Positions 49,499 through 58,085 of a stretch of 61,847 bases of DNA are shown in pieces. The stretch is from the IMG/VR virus record IMGVR_UViG_3300033153_001680, positions 1-61,847 of that record; one strand, written 5' to 3'. The notes beneath the pieces are model-generated. The model saw only the letters and a program-made list of their open reading frames with translations, searched no databases and had not been told where the DNA came from. This DNA comes from a virus. How positions within the stretch are numbered: position 1 is the stretch's first letter; each line of letters starts with the position of its first letter. The position numbers and the translations under genes are program-made.

Positions 49499-49942
49499 TT
49501 AGCCGCACTTTAGCTGCTTGATGAATTCTTTATGCCAGTCCCGCAGCTGTTTTTCAGTTGGCCCTGGAACTCCGCATTTAGTGCAAGGGGTATAGTCTAC
49601 CGGATGCCCCAGGCACCCACAGTCACCCCCAGAACAACACCTAACAGGTGTTAATCCTACACCTCCACAAGAGGGACATAGACTGTAGTCAAAGGGCGCA
49701 AACATCATAGCTCGCATAAACTCGCAAGCATCCATCTTCTCAATTTTTCCGCAGTCCAAGAACCTTATCAGTTCGACTTCTACATTTTCTACTGTCCCGT
49801 CACTTCTTTCAATGATCGCCGTTGAATAATTGCCTGGGCCAGTCTCAAACTCTTCGTACTTAGTACCCCAGGTGTGAAAGAGGGCTTCACCATCCCCAAC
49901 TTTACCACCTTTTATATATTTGTATACCCACACTTTTCTCAT
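49499..49942 (-). CDS. Conserved phage protein with Cys-rich zinc module
   Basis: A 147-residue protein, start at 49942 (MRKVWVYKYIKGGKVGDGEA) behind AGGAAAGAAC. The N-terminal half (FHTWGTKYEEFETGPGNYSTAIIE) matches a small phage domain I recall without function. The C-terminal half has CPSCGG, CCSGGDCGCLG and CTKCG, a treble Cys module likely to bind zinc. It lies between polymerase and SSB genes, downstream of a strong terminator, so it may have its own promoter. Confidence 0.65.
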   Translation of the reverse strand: MRKVWVYKYIKGGKVGDGEALFHTWGTKYEEFETGPGNYSTAIIERSDGTVENVEVELIRFLDCGKIEKMDACEFMRAMMFAPFDYSLCPSCGGVGLTPVRCCSGGDCGCLGHPVDYTPCTKCGVPGPTEKQLRDWHKEFIKQLKCG

Positions 49943-49985
49943 GTTCTTTCCTAGGTGTTCCAAAATTTGTGACCCTATTGGCCTG

Positions 49986-50011
49986 AAAAAGGCTGGTATC
50001 TACTACCAGCC
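49986..50011 (-). terminator. Rho-independent terminator after the SSB gene
   Basis: On the - strand GGCTGGTA-GTAGA-TACCAGCC is followed directly by TTTTT: a perfect 8-bp stem with a U tract. It stops or tapers transcription after the abundant single-strand-binding protein gene, before the 49942 gene. Confidence 0.85.
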
Positions 50012-50035
50012 CGTCTATTTGCGCTTCGTGTGCGC

Positions 50036-50057
50036 GAGACCTATTACTATAGGTCTC
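50036..50057 (-). other. 9-bp hairpin in the SSB 3' region
   Basis: GAGACCTAT and ATAGGTCTC pair perfectly around TACT, 52-73 bases beyond the SSB stop; a shorter GC-rich hairpin lies at 50021-50035 and the terminator follows. It may protect the messenger end or be a processing site. No gene is seen in 49943-50108. Confidence 0.6.
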
Positions 50058-50108
50058 CTGTGATTTTGTACTGCAAAGCTAACGATGCTCCCTGGTTCTT
50101 AGCAGGGT

Positions 50109-50690
50109 TTATAGAAGTTCTCCGTCTGACAGTTCGTCAGATTCGGTGTTTGCATCAACAAGATCCGCAAACGCAGTTTCAGCACTTACCCGACCATCCA
50201 GTCGTTCTCCCTCTTTGGCAAAGCACACGTTGTTCAGAGCCGCAGCGATACCGTTAGAAACTCCGGCGTAGGCATAGAAATTCACATCCAACCGGACATA
50301 GCAGCCTGAGTAGATATCTTCAGGGTCTACTGGGACAACTCGGGTGCCTTCAATTTTCACTGTTCCAGGCTGCTGGCCTTCCTGAGCGTAGGCGTTGAAA
50401 AAGTAGTGGCCCTTAAACTCTGGTCCCTTACGGCCCCCCTCCTCCACTTGCTCATCATCGCCATCTCGAAGAATCGTCTTCAAGTTCTTCGGGATAATTC
50501 CTTTCCACTTTTTCTCTTTGCCTTTTTCCTTGGCAGCGTTGATCTGAGCATTGATGTAATCAAGCGCGACCGTGTCCTCTTTTGATACCATTGCGCAGAT
50601 TGAGTACTTCTTATCTCCACCGGCACTGATGGCTTTCGGATCTGACAGGTTAACAAAACTTGCTCTTACGGGTACAGGTATAACAGGCAT
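50109..50690 (-). CDS. Single-stranded DNA-binding protein (DUF2815 type)
   Basis: A 193-residue protein. MPVIPVPVRASFVNLSDPKA, KKWKGIIPKNLKTILRDGD and YSGCYVRLDVNFYAYAG are the blocks of the DUF2815/T7 gp2.5-like SSB group with an OB fold. The C-terminus is an acidic tail ending in Glu-Leu-Leu, as required in SSBs to contact polymerase and helicase. It coats single-stranded DNA in replication. It is flanked by a terminator downstream and a hairpin upstream, so expression is likely tuned separately. Confidence 0.88.
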   Translation of the reverse strand: MPVIPVPVRASFVNLSDPKAISAGGDKKYSICAMVSKEDTVALDYINAQINAAKEKGKEKKWKGIIPKNLKTILRDGDDEQVEEGGRKGPEFKGHYFFNAYAQEGQQPGTVKIEGTRVVPVDPEDIYSGCYVRLDVNFYAYAGVSNGIAAALNNVCFAKEGERLDGRVSAETAFADLVDANTESDELSDGELL

Positions 50691-50743
50691 AATTTTTCCT
50701 TGTTCAGGTTATCGTACATTCAAGGTACTCAGTCCCTCCCGAT

Positions 50744-50771
50744 GAGTGTGCCTCTGCGACAAGGCACACTC
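50744..50771 (-). other. 10-bp hairpin upstream of the SSB gene
   Basis: GAGTGTGCCT and AGGCACACTC pair around an 8-base loop in the 178-base gap between the 50869-51624 gene and the SSB start. It has no T run. It may separate SSB translation from the upstream gene or be a processing signal. The rest of the gap holds no gene I can support. Confidence 0.6.
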
Positions 50772-50868
50772 ACCAAGAGCTATGAGATCTCTAACAGCTC
50801 CACTGAAACTCTTTTCACCGGGGTGCTAAAAGGAGGAGAAACACACACCCCGGATCAAGAGTAGCTTT

Positions 50869-51624
50869 CTACAGGAGGTCTTCTCCTTCATCACAGGAGT
50901 CGTCCTCAGTCTGGCCTTCATCAGACGGGCATTCATCACAGGAGTCGTCCTGACCATCATCAGGCTCAGGCAAAGCCGAAGCTCTCTGACCCAGCCACTT
51001 GATATCGACTTCCAGGACAACTGCCATAGCTTCCGCACGTTTCTGCTGGTCCAGAAGATCCTCATCTTCTGGGTCAGTCTGTAAGCGGTCCACTACATCA
51101 GCAGCACGTTGGCGTTGGGTTTCCAGTTGCACCTCTTTACGCTGAAGAGTAGCCGCAGTAGCGTTAGCCTGCTCTTGAGGAGTACGCTTAGAAGACGACT
51201 TACGAGTAGTTCGCTGGGCAGCTTCCCAAGCCTCACGCTCTTCAGCGGTACACAGCTTCAGATGCTTCTCTTCACCGTCATAGATGAACCACTCACCCAT
51301 CATGGAAAGGTTAGCCATGTAAGATGAGATGGCCTCAGCTTTAATACCAAGTGCAGCAGCAATCTCTTCCTTAGTATAGCAACCAGCTAAACTGAAAATC
51401 CGGGTCTGCCATACTCGACTTCCCATTGGCTGGGCTACCTGCACTCCAGTAACGGAACCTTCGGACACCATCTGCATAAACTCATCTTTCCGGCCCCGAA
51501 GAGCAGTAGCCATTTTTTCATGGTACTCAAACAGCGTCTTTCGGTCAGCAGGTTTACGGGCACGGTGCGGGATTCGTTCTGTAGGGTCGATTTCAAAGAA
51601 GTTGTACATTAGATTTGCAGACAT
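50869..51624 (-). CDS. Possible DNA-binding protein with acidic tail
   Basis: A 251-residue protein. EEIAAALGIKAEAISSYMANLSMMGEWFI near residue 95 looks like a winged-helix or HTH unit; a helical middle (Gln/Glu-rich) and an acidic C-terminal tail with repeated DDSCDE follow, like the tails that recruit replication partners. It lies between SSB and the DUF2800 nuclease gene, so it may act in recombination or replication. Not a family I can name. RBS weak (AAAGGTAACAAA). Confidence 0.55.
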   Translation of the reverse strand: MSANLMYNFFEIDPTERIPHRARKPADRKTLFEYHEKMATALRGRKDEFMQMVSEGSVTGVQVAQPMGSRVWQTRIFSLAGCYTKEEIAAALGIKAEAISSYMANLSMMGEWFIYDGEEKHLKLCTAEEREAWEAAQRTTRKSSSKRTPQEQANATAATLQRKEVQLETQRQRAADVVDRLQTDPEDEDLLDQQKRAEAMAVVLEVDIKWLGQRASALPEPDDGQDDSCDECPSDEGQTEDDSCDEGEDLL

Positions 51625-51688
51625 TTTGTTACCTTTGTTGAATTAGTATTCTTTGTATGCTTATATGATACATCAAGTGGAGAAGAAG

Positions 51689-52951
51689 TCAACTACAAAA
51701 CTCAGAAAAAGCTTCTTCAGGTGAGTTTATTTCAGCCTCTTCTCGTTTGTCTGATTCATTAACCAGGGAGAGCCCGCTTGACTTCTTCATAACTAGCCCT
51801 TTGAAGTCAGGGCTACGAGATACTAGCTTACCTACCTTCTTCTCCATTTGAGCCACTGAGAGCAGCTTGGGGGCCACATACATGTCCTTCAAGCTGACAA
51901 AGTTGTGGTCCGTCAGAAAGGCTGCGACTTCTGCGTTAGCCTTTTTCCAGCTCCTCCTGGCTATTTTCTTAACGAGCTTCTTACCGGGCACCTTCTCGCC
52001 TTTCATAGCTTGTGCATACAGATGCTCGTCTATGTCCTTCTTGTACTTTACAAGGCCCCCTATGGTCTGAGATATGATAGTGAGTTCCTTCAGGCCCACC
52101 GCCTCCATAGGGTTGTCCTCGGCGATATGAGCAAACACATCGAGAGCGTCCTGCTGCTTCTGTCCATGCCGCGCCTTGCATCCTGCTTTGCCCTTACACC
52201 ACCGACAAGCTTCAACAGAGGGGCTGAAGGTGGGGTTCTCCGAAGTCGCATCAATCAGAGCAGGTATGAGCGTTTCTGAGACCCAGGTGTACAGCTCAGA
52301 GTCCGTATACTTGGTGGTGTCGAGATCGTCGCTTAACCGGGGTTGGCCTATACAGGCTTCTATTTTACAAGGATTGGAGCCGGGAGTCGAATACCCTAAC
52401 GACAGGGCCAGCACAAGTGAGTAGGCCTTCAGCTGATCTGTCTCTGACGACACTCTCACCCCTTTTCCGAACTTCCAGTCATTACATAAGATACTACCTG
52501 ATGCCGTAAAGGATACCCCGTAGTCCAGAGTACCCCGGACTTCAGACAGTAGCACTCTAATTGCGCTGCCACTCGAATGAGGGAACATCTTATCCAGGAT
52601 GCCCTCGCTGATAACGTCCCCAACAAAGTTCTCTAGCGAACCCTTCACCTCTACAAACGTCTGAACACTGTCCCCAGAGAACCTGTTGACCTGCGTAAAA
52701 GCCCAATCCAAGCAGGTCTGAACTGCATCAGTTTGCTCCTGGTCCAGTTGGTACTGTTTAATCTCTGTTTGAGTGACTTTGTACTCCCCGCGGCGCAAGA
52801 TAGTTTCAGTAACCTTGTGCAGCATGGTACCTTCTTCAGCGTACTTCGAGGTATTGTCCTCTACGCCTTTGCTCAGTTGGTAACTTCCAGGGCACTTGAT
52901 TATCCGGGGAAGTTGGGACGGTGAGAATTCTGCGTGTTTGTCATTACTCAT
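51689..52951 (-). CDS. DUF2800/Cas4-like PD-(D/E)XK nuclease
   Basis: A 420-residue protein. FSPSQLPRIIKCPGSYQLSKG and YAEEGTMLHKVTE form the N-terminal Cys-containing block. GTLDYGVS, CNDWKFGKGVRV and DQLKAYSLVLALSLG carry the D-x(n)-D/E-x-K and QxxxY-like motifs of RecB/Cas4-type nucleases, and CRWCKGKAGCKAR is the late Cys cluster that, with an early Cys, often binds an iron-sulfur centre. It is usually found beside DUF2815 SSB in phages, as here. Likely a recombination exonuclease. Confidence 0.8.
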   Translation of the reverse strand: MSNDKHAEFSPSQLPRIIKCPGSYQLSKGVEDNTSKYAEEGTMLHKVTETILRRGEYKVTQTEIKQYQLDQEQTDAVQTCLDWAFTQVNRFSGDSVQTFVEVKGSLENFVGDVISEGILDKMFPHSSGSAIRVLLSEVRGTLDYGVSFTASGSILCNDWKFGKGVRVSSETDQLKAYSLVLALSLGYSTPGSNPCKIEACIGQPRLSDDLDTTKYTDSELYTWVSETLIPALIDATSENPTFSPSVEACRWCKGKAGCKARHGQKQQDALDVFAHIAEDNPMEAVGLKELTIISQTIGGLVKYKKDIDEHLYAQAMKGEKVPGKKLVKKIARRSWKKANAEVAAFLTDHNFVSLKDMYVAPKLLSVAQMEKKVGKLVSRSPDFKGLVMKKSSGLSLVNESDKREEAEINSPEEAFSEFCS

Positions 52952-53021
52952 GTTGTCTCCTTTTAGTTTAACTGTGCTAGTGTATGTCGTCTATACTCTC
53001 TTCCTCTGGCACTTCTTCTTC

Positions 53022-53303
53022 TTACTCGTCCTTTAGTTTCTCAAGATACCAGTCACCTACCCACGCATACCCTAAGTCAAAGTGAAAGTGCCTCACCAAC
53101 TCCGGGAACTGCTTGAAGTCCCTGTATTTTCTGTTATCAGGAGTGCCAAAGCCCAAGAAGGTTCTCAAGAATCGACCGCTACAGAAGCAGCAGACAGAGT
53201 ATCCTCCCTTTAGTAGTAGATACGGAACGCCCCTCCTAGAGATCTTCAAGTCTCCCCCTATATACTCCTGTACTCTTTCGAGCATACGAGATGCTTTGCT
53301 CAT
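53022..53303 (-). CDS. Hypothetical small protein
   Basis: A 93-residue protein starting MSKASRMLERVQEYIGGDL at 53303 (AAGGAATGTG upstream). It has a beta-hairpin type middle (VPYLLLKGGYSVCCFCSGRF) with Cys-Cys-x-Cys and a Trp/Tyr-rich end. Likely a small DNA metabolism accessory, on position only. An uncertain Cys-rich frame precedes it. Confidence 0.6.
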   Translation of the reverse strand: MSKASRMLERVQEYIGGDLKISRRGVPYLLLKGGYSVCCFCSGRFLRTFLGFGTPDNRKYRDFKQFPELVRHFHFDLGYAWVGDWYLEKLKDE

Positions 53304-53304
53304 G

Positions 53305-53468
53305 TTATTCACATTCCTTGGGACAGAGTGTCCCACATATGTTAGTGGTGCTCTCGGGGTGCCTACATCCTCGGCGGTCCTCAGGGCGGGAGTCTAACTC
53401 CTCCCTGGTTGCGTCAGTCCACTCTTCGACTAAGTGTATGCACTCTTTATCGAATTCTTTCTCGCTCC
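53305..53468 (-). other. Possible small Cys-rich gene with no usual start
   Basis: In the 165 bases between the primase gene and the previous entry, one frame reads EKEFDKECIHLVEEWTDATR, then DSRPEDRRGCRHPESTT and NICGTLCPKECE before a stop at 53305. Composition and the Cys/His pattern look like a real zinc-binding phage peptide. No ATG, GTG or TTG start exists; AAGGAG lies at its beginning, suggesting an ATA or other rare start, or a remnant. Confidence 0.3.
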
Positions 53469-55868
53469 TTATGTTAACCCTTTTAGTTCCATTTCCATTT
53501 CTAGTATACGCCGCTTCAGTACGTCCTCACGACTTTCTGTAGGGGCCTCGTCAAGAAACCCTTCATCAGGGATACTGTCTTGATCCACCCTCAGAGGAGG
53601 CATGTAGTAGTACACTAGGGGCCTTACCCCTGTTCCCCTCTTAGGCTCACGTCCAGAGACTTGTTTAGACCAGACATGTACTGAGTGTTTCAGTTCTGTA
53701 AAAGCCTTGGAGTTCACTACCATGCTATCGTACCCAAGGATAATTCGGATGTCCTTGAGCACCATAGGTCTCCAGTCCCCGGTTAGGCTGGCCTTTTCCA
53801 CATCAAAAGCGTAGTATAGTTTCTCTGCTACTGCTTCAGACCCTACTGTTAAAGCAGAGTTATTGATCTCGTCTCTTGCTTGTATTACTGGTAAGTCTTC
53901 AGGGGACTCTTTATCGAACCACCACCTCTCCCCCGACTCATATATACTATACAACTGGCCCCACAGTTGGTCAATACTAATCTTGTGTCCATGCAAGATT
54001 TTTTCTACGTGTATTAATTCATACCGACGGTTTCCAGTTAGATCCCGAAGAAATGTGGTCTTGTTAGCTGAACCCGCAAAAACAGTTCTTCGTGAAACCT
54101 TAGTAGCACTCTCTCCATAAGGGAGTACTACCCTGTCCATAGTCCTGTCCAGGAACTCCTTAAACTCTGAGCTTCCGCGTTTAGAAAAATACGTGTCAAC
54201 CTCGTTAAGGTTGCATATCAGCATCCCTGACAGCTCCATTGTGAGCTTAACGTCATCTGATCGAAAGCTCCCGAAGTTCAGTCTTTTACTGGCGCAGTGC
54301 TCTTGTAAGTCCTTTGGGAATAAGGACTCAATCCATTTGGTTTTACCCACATCTTGAGGGCCAACGAACACCAGAACTCTGTTCAGCCTTACAGGCCTGC
54401 TCGAATCATGACATGCCGCTGCCACAACCTGAATTAGCCACCGCCTTATAAAGTGGTTGTACGCTACCTCCTTATAGTGTTGATGAGATGTAGGGGGGAA
54501 CAGAGTGTCATAAAGTGTGGTTAAGCGATCCTCGCCATCCCAGTTCTCTCCGCATTCTTCAAAGTACTCCTTAATAGGGTTGGTGATCCTTGTTTTGCAT
54601 TGAGCGGACAAGAACTTTTTGACCTTCCCACTACCAAAAGCAGACGGAGGGAAACCCATAGTTAATAAGTCGGTGATTATGTACTCACTTATTTCCGAGA
54701 GGGTTAAGCCATAGCCCTCTGCTAAGTTCTCCATCCGCCATCGACGGAGGACTTTCGCAGGTACTTCTACTTTGGGCTCCTTGGTTATCTCATTATAGTA
54801 ACAACTGAACCCGTAGAACTCAAGATATGTGGTAAAGTTATTGATGGTCCCCAAGTGGGTTCCCTTAGCATTAACGTCAGGAAACTTCGGGCGTTGAGCG
54901 TTCACCAGTTTTATAATGACTCCCACAGTGACAGGAGTGCTTGTGTCTTTAAAGCCCAACCATTTTTGCTCACACACAGTCTTGTCGTACTTCGGACCCT
55001 GCTTTGACCACTCATCCCAGACCAGAAAACCCTCAATGCTCCCTTTAAAATTGTGGTGAAGGGCTTGCCCAACCATTAACCAGGGGGAGTATGCCTCATC
55101 TTTTCCACTGTGATCCAGTATGACTTGCTCGCCGCTCATCAGCCTGCTAAAGGTATCCTCCTTTAGCGAGGTAACTGGTACTTGCCTGAGTAGGTCACGT
55201 GCCTTTGTTACTGATAAGGGCTGGTACTTAGGAACCTCTGACACAGAAGACTCGAATATCTCTGCGTCGGTCTTGACTCTCTGGGGGAAAAAGTCCTTCA
55301 GGATTTCCTGAAGATCCTCCATAGTGTACTCAGTTATGCTCGCGGGCGATCCTTCACGGAGTATACCCGTTACCGTTACATAGCCGACAGACACGAAGAG
55401 GTCTCTACCGCTGTCAGTAAGTTGCAGCGATCTTCCGAAACACTTTTCCAGTTTACTCTTGTCAAGGCACTTCAGTAAAACATGGCACCCTGAACCAGAG
55501 GGAGACACCTCAGTGTAGGAGTTAAGGAGCTTAACCAACTCCTCATTCTCCTCTGTTGGTTCGTCAATGTCCACACACAGGTACGAGTGGGACAGGTCAT
55601 AGCGGATACCAAAACCTGTATTTGGTACGTCTCCTGATATCTCTTCAACTTCAGTAAACGTCAAGAGTTCATCTCGTTTACTCCAGCCGTTATCAACAGG
55701 AGGCTTGATTATTTTGTACTCTAGTCCTCTCTTTAAGGGTTTAGGTTGCCAAAGGAGCCAGTGGGGAAAGTCATCTCCGGTCAGTTCTTCGGGGACTCCT
55801 CCGGGTTGGGTTTCAGATAAGCTTGCGTATGCATTCGGAAGTTCTTGCTCAGTGAAAAGTTTTTTCAT
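53469..55868 (-). CDS. Primase-helicase (AEP primase plus VapE-like ATPase)
   Basis: Start taken at the ATG 55868 (MKKLFTEQELPNAYASLSE); a GTG nine bases upstream is the alternative, and neither has a good ribosome site. Residues about 110-170 hold LCVDIDEP and SPSGSGCHVLL, the metal and His motifs of an archaeo-eukaryotic-type primase-polymerase domain. The C-terminal half is a VapE/SF3-like ATPase: FVGPQDVGKTKWIESLF (P-loop, near 490) and MLICNLNEVDTY (Walker B). It primes and unwinds at the fork. The total of 799 residues is typical for fused primase-helicases. Confidence 0.85.
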   Translation of the reverse strand: MKKLFTEQELPNAYASLSETQPGGVPEELTGDDFPHWLLWQPKPLKRGLEYKIIKPPVDNGWSKRDELLTFTEVEEISGDVPNTGFGIRYDLSHSYLCVDIDEPTEENEELVKLLNSYTEVSPSGSGCHVLLKCLDKSKLEKCFGRSLQLTDSGRDLFVSVGYVTVTGILREGSPASITEYTMEDLQEILKDFFPQRVKTDAEIFESSVSEVPKYQPLSVTKARDLLRQVPVTSLKEDTFSRLMSGEQVILDHSGKDEAYSPWLMVGQALHHNFKGSIEGFLVWDEWSKQGPKYDKTVCEQKWLGFKDTSTPVTVGVIIKLVNAQRPKFPDVNAKGTHLGTINNFTTYLEFYGFSCYYNEITKEPKVEVPAKVLRRWRMENLAEGYGLTLSEISEYIITDLLTMGFPPSAFGSGKVKKFLSAQCKTRITNPIKEYFEECGENWDGEDRLTTLYDTLFPPTSHQHYKEVAYNHFIRRWLIQVVAAACHDSSRPVRLNRVLVFVGPQDVGKTKWIESLFPKDLQEHCASKRLNFGSFRSDDVKLTMELSGMLICNLNEVDTYFSKRGSSEFKEFLDRTMDRVVLPYGESATKVSRRTVFAGSANKTTFLRDLTGNRRYELIHVEKILHGHKISIDQLWGQLYSIYESGERWWFDKESPEDLPVIQARDEINNSALTVGSEAVAEKLYYAFDVEKASLTGDWRPMVLKDIRIILGYDSMVVNSKAFTELKHSVHVWSKQVSGREPKRGTGVRPLVYYYMPPLRVDQDSIPDEGFLDEAPTESREDVLKRRILEMEMELKGLT

Positions 55869-55970
55869 GTTTAACACAAATAGGCTAAGGTTACTGAAGG
55901 AAGGCTAACTACAAGATATCATGAACTTGAGTACTTTGCAAAGCCTTCCTGACATGCCTCATGTATCAAG

Positions 55971-56624
55971 TCACTCCCATATGATATGTGCGTAAGGAGC
56001 CTTTTTAACTGCCTCCCTGTAGGTCACCCCTGATCCAGTGATCTTAAGAATATTCAAGGAGTCCATTCGAGGAAGCTCTATTAGACCCTCATTCCCCCGG
56101 ATATCCAAGGATTTAAGATAGTATGAAGGTGCCCCTAGGGAGTTTATAGAACAGCTCATCAGTACGGCCTTAGCACAGTACTCAAGGTTCCCTAGATCTG
56201 CGAAGTCTATCTTGTTACCTGTTAAGTCTACAGAGTGTACTGCTCCGGGGGCTCTTGGTACTGCGGTAATGCCATTGTAAGACAGGTCCACAGTCCAGGG
56301 GGACAGGTTTTCAGGCAAGTCCTCGCCAAACATGCTACAATTACTCGCAATCAAGTGGAGTACGTTAAGATTTGGTATATCAGTCAGGGCCTTGTTTCCG
56401 CTGACGTTCAGCGCATTTAAAGAATACAAGGGCTTCAGACTCTTTAAGCTCTCGTCAGTAAGGAGGTTATCAGACAAATCCAAGTGGTGAATTTTAGGAA
56501 GGTCCTTTAACCAGGGGGGAATCTCCCGCAGACTCATACTGGATAAGTCCACGTACCCGCTGCTTACTAGCTCTAAATTGTTGTACCTTGAGCCAAAATG
56601 CTCACCTAATTTATTTATATTCAT
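55971..56624 (-). CDS. Leucine-rich-repeat protein
   Basis: A 217-residue protein with about eight leucine-rich repeats of 20-24 residues: LPKIHHLDLSDNLLTDESLK, LYSLNALNVSGNKALTDIP, TVDLSYNGITAVP, VHSVDLTGNKIDF, YLKSLDIRGNEGLIELP. The repeat consensus LxxLxLSxNxL predicts a curved solenoid that binds a protein partner. LRR proteins are more usual in bacterial effectors and eukaryotes than in phage replication operons, so acquisition by transfer and a host-targeting role are plausible but unproven. ATG at 56624 behind AACAGGAGAAGTAACC. Confidence 0.8.
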   Translation of the reverse strand: MNINKLGEHFGSRYNNLELVSSGYVDLSSMSLREIPPWLKDLPKIHHLDLSDNLLTDESLKSLKPLYSLNALNVSGNKALTDIPNLNVLHLIASNCSMFGEDLPENLSPWTVDLSYNGITAVPRAPGAVHSVDLTGNKIDFADLGNLEYCAKAVLMSCSINSLGAPSYYLKSLDIRGNEGLIELPRMDSLNILKITGSGVTYREAVKKAPYAHIIWE

Positions 56625-56709
56625 GGTTACTTCTCCTGTTAATTTTGCTTTGTGTGGTATCCACTGCTTTGCTCGTAGGTTGTTCGTAGCGTAGTTTATT
56701 TAGCTTCAT
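56613..56709 (-). other. Duplicated leader with a 32-codon open frame
   Basis: The sequence around the LRR start (GGTTACTTCTCCTGTTAATT and flanks, about 40 bases) is repeated 85 bases upstream at 56702-56750, again with ribosome site and ATG (56709). This second start opens a 32-residue frame, MKLNKLRYEQPTSK, whose first residues mimic the LRR protein's MNINKL, and which ends inside the true LRR start region. It is probably a leftover of a partial duplication rather than a working gene; it could also act as a translation-coupling leader. Confidence 0.5.
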
Positions 56710-56723
56710 GGTTACTTCTCCTG

Positions 56724-58085
56724 TTAATTTTGCTTTGTGCCCTTCTGCCACTTATACAGTCTTCTCGCGGACTCCTTGACAGAAGACCACAGGCCTTTAA
56801 TTCTTACCGTTGCTTTCGTGATGCGCTGGTACATTGGGCTAAGTTCTTCCACTAGTTGCCAGACATCAATATCAGCTACAAAATCAGTGAACGGGTTCGC
56901 CCTCTCGTACCAGTGGTGCATTAGATCTTCAGGGGCCTTTACTAAGCTCTTCCTCCCTTTAGGATACTCGGTCTGTATGTAGGTAAAGTGGGAAACCGCT
57001 TCATTGACACACAGTAAGACAGTTAACTTGTGGTCTTTGAACTGCTTCAGAAACTCTATTACCCACCAAACCAGCTCTAGCTGGTACACTGTGTATGATA
57101 AGCCACATTGGTTGGAGAGTGCTAGCGTGACTCGGACTCTGACTATGCGTGCTTGTATCTCATCACAAGACTTTGTAGTCTTATGGCAGTTACTGATCCA
57201 CTGGCTTACCCAGTGTTGCCAGGGAGTGTAAGTACATACGCTTCTAGCTGCCGAAGCTACTTTGTTTATCACCCCAAGCTTGAACATGAACTTCTCTTGC
57301 GCAGGTATTCGGGGGCACAGATCAATCATAGTCAGGAACACTGTGGTGTTGTCAGCTCGACTCAGCAGAACCCAAGCCTCTTTATGGGACGTTATACCGT
57401 TTTCACGGTACCAGTCGTGCAGTGTACGGCAGTCCGCTGACTCTCTGTGGTTGTCCCACTCACGAAGCTCTTGAAGCAGTTCAACAGTTTCCCCCTTTTT
57501 TACAACGAGGCATCTCCGAGACTCGACATCTCTGAAATACGGGGGCTCAGGACGAGGGAGAATGGGTTCTCTCAGCCCTGGGCATAAGTCGCTGAAAAAC
57601 TCAGAGCCGGAGGGGGGCAGGGGGTCTTCCCACCCCCCTCCGGCTCTGGACAGCTCTTCTGAGTCAGTGAAGCAGTGTGAAGCGGGGTTACCCAAATACG
57701 GGAGACAGGTGGACCGGAAGAGCCGAGTATCTTCGAAAACAAAGGCTCGGTATATGGAGTCTGCATCATTAAAGTCACACTCAGCAGCTTTGGGTGCGAA
57801 ACTCAGCAGCTTAGTGTACGCATACTTTCGACAGTCCCTCAGAGTGTCAAGGCGAGCATAGTCATAGGTCAAGCCCTGGAACCTCATTCGAAGATTCCAG
57901 AAGGTCCTTGAGCCTTCGGGGACTCTGGTAAACCTAAGCTCCCAGTCCCCCAGTTGCTCAATGTAGCCGTTACAGTTATCCTCTCGGTTAGCGTCTCCGA
58001 GCCCCACCATAGAGGAAGCAGTGAGTTTTTCAATGAGGTCTTTAAGCCTGTCTTTCTCAGGTTTGGGGATACAGTAGTTTTTCAT
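56724..58085 (-). CDS. Hypothetical protein, 453 residues
   Basis: A 453-residue protein (MKNYCIPKPEKDRLKDLIEKL), ATG at 58085 with AAGGAGAACAAC. Mixed helical, many Cys and Arg/Lys/Trp residues (LWSSVKESARRLYKWQKGTK at the end). It has no motif I know. It overlaps the RNA-ligase gene by 4 bases and sits in the accessory end of the leftward operon. Bases 57602-57648 inside it form a very strong hairpin. Confidence 0.6.
   Translation of the reverse strand: MKNYCIPKPEKDRLKDLIEKLTASSMVGLGDANREDNCNGYIEQLGDWELRFTRVPEGSRTFWNLRMRFQGLTYDYARLDTLRDCRKYAYTKLLSFAPKAAECDFNDADSIYRAFVFEDTRLFRSTCLPYLGNPASHCFTDSEELSRAGGGWEDPLPPSGSEFFSDLCPGLREPILPRPEPPYFRDVESRRCLVVKKGETVELLQELREWDNHRESADCRTLHDWYRENGITSHKEAWVLLSRADNTTVFLTMIDLCPRIPAQEKFMFKLGVINKVASAARSVCTYTPWQHWVSQWISNCHKTTKSCDEIQARIVRVRVTLALSNQCGLSYTVYQLELVWWVIEFLKQFKDHKLTVLLCVNEAVSHFTYIQTEYPKGRKSLVKAPEDLMHHWYERANPFTDFVADIDVWQLVEELSPMYQRITKATVRIKGLWSSVKESARRLYKWQKGTKQN
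57602..57648. other. 16-bp perfect inverted repeat inside a coding region
   Basis: CAGAGCCGGAGGGGGG and CCCCCCTCCGGCTCTG are exact complements around 15 bases, inside the 56724-58085 gene. It encodes SRAGGGWEDPLPPSGSE on the - strand. A GC-rich 16-bp stem of this quality is unexpected in coding DNA; it may control transcription or be an inserted palindromic element. Confidence 0.7.
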
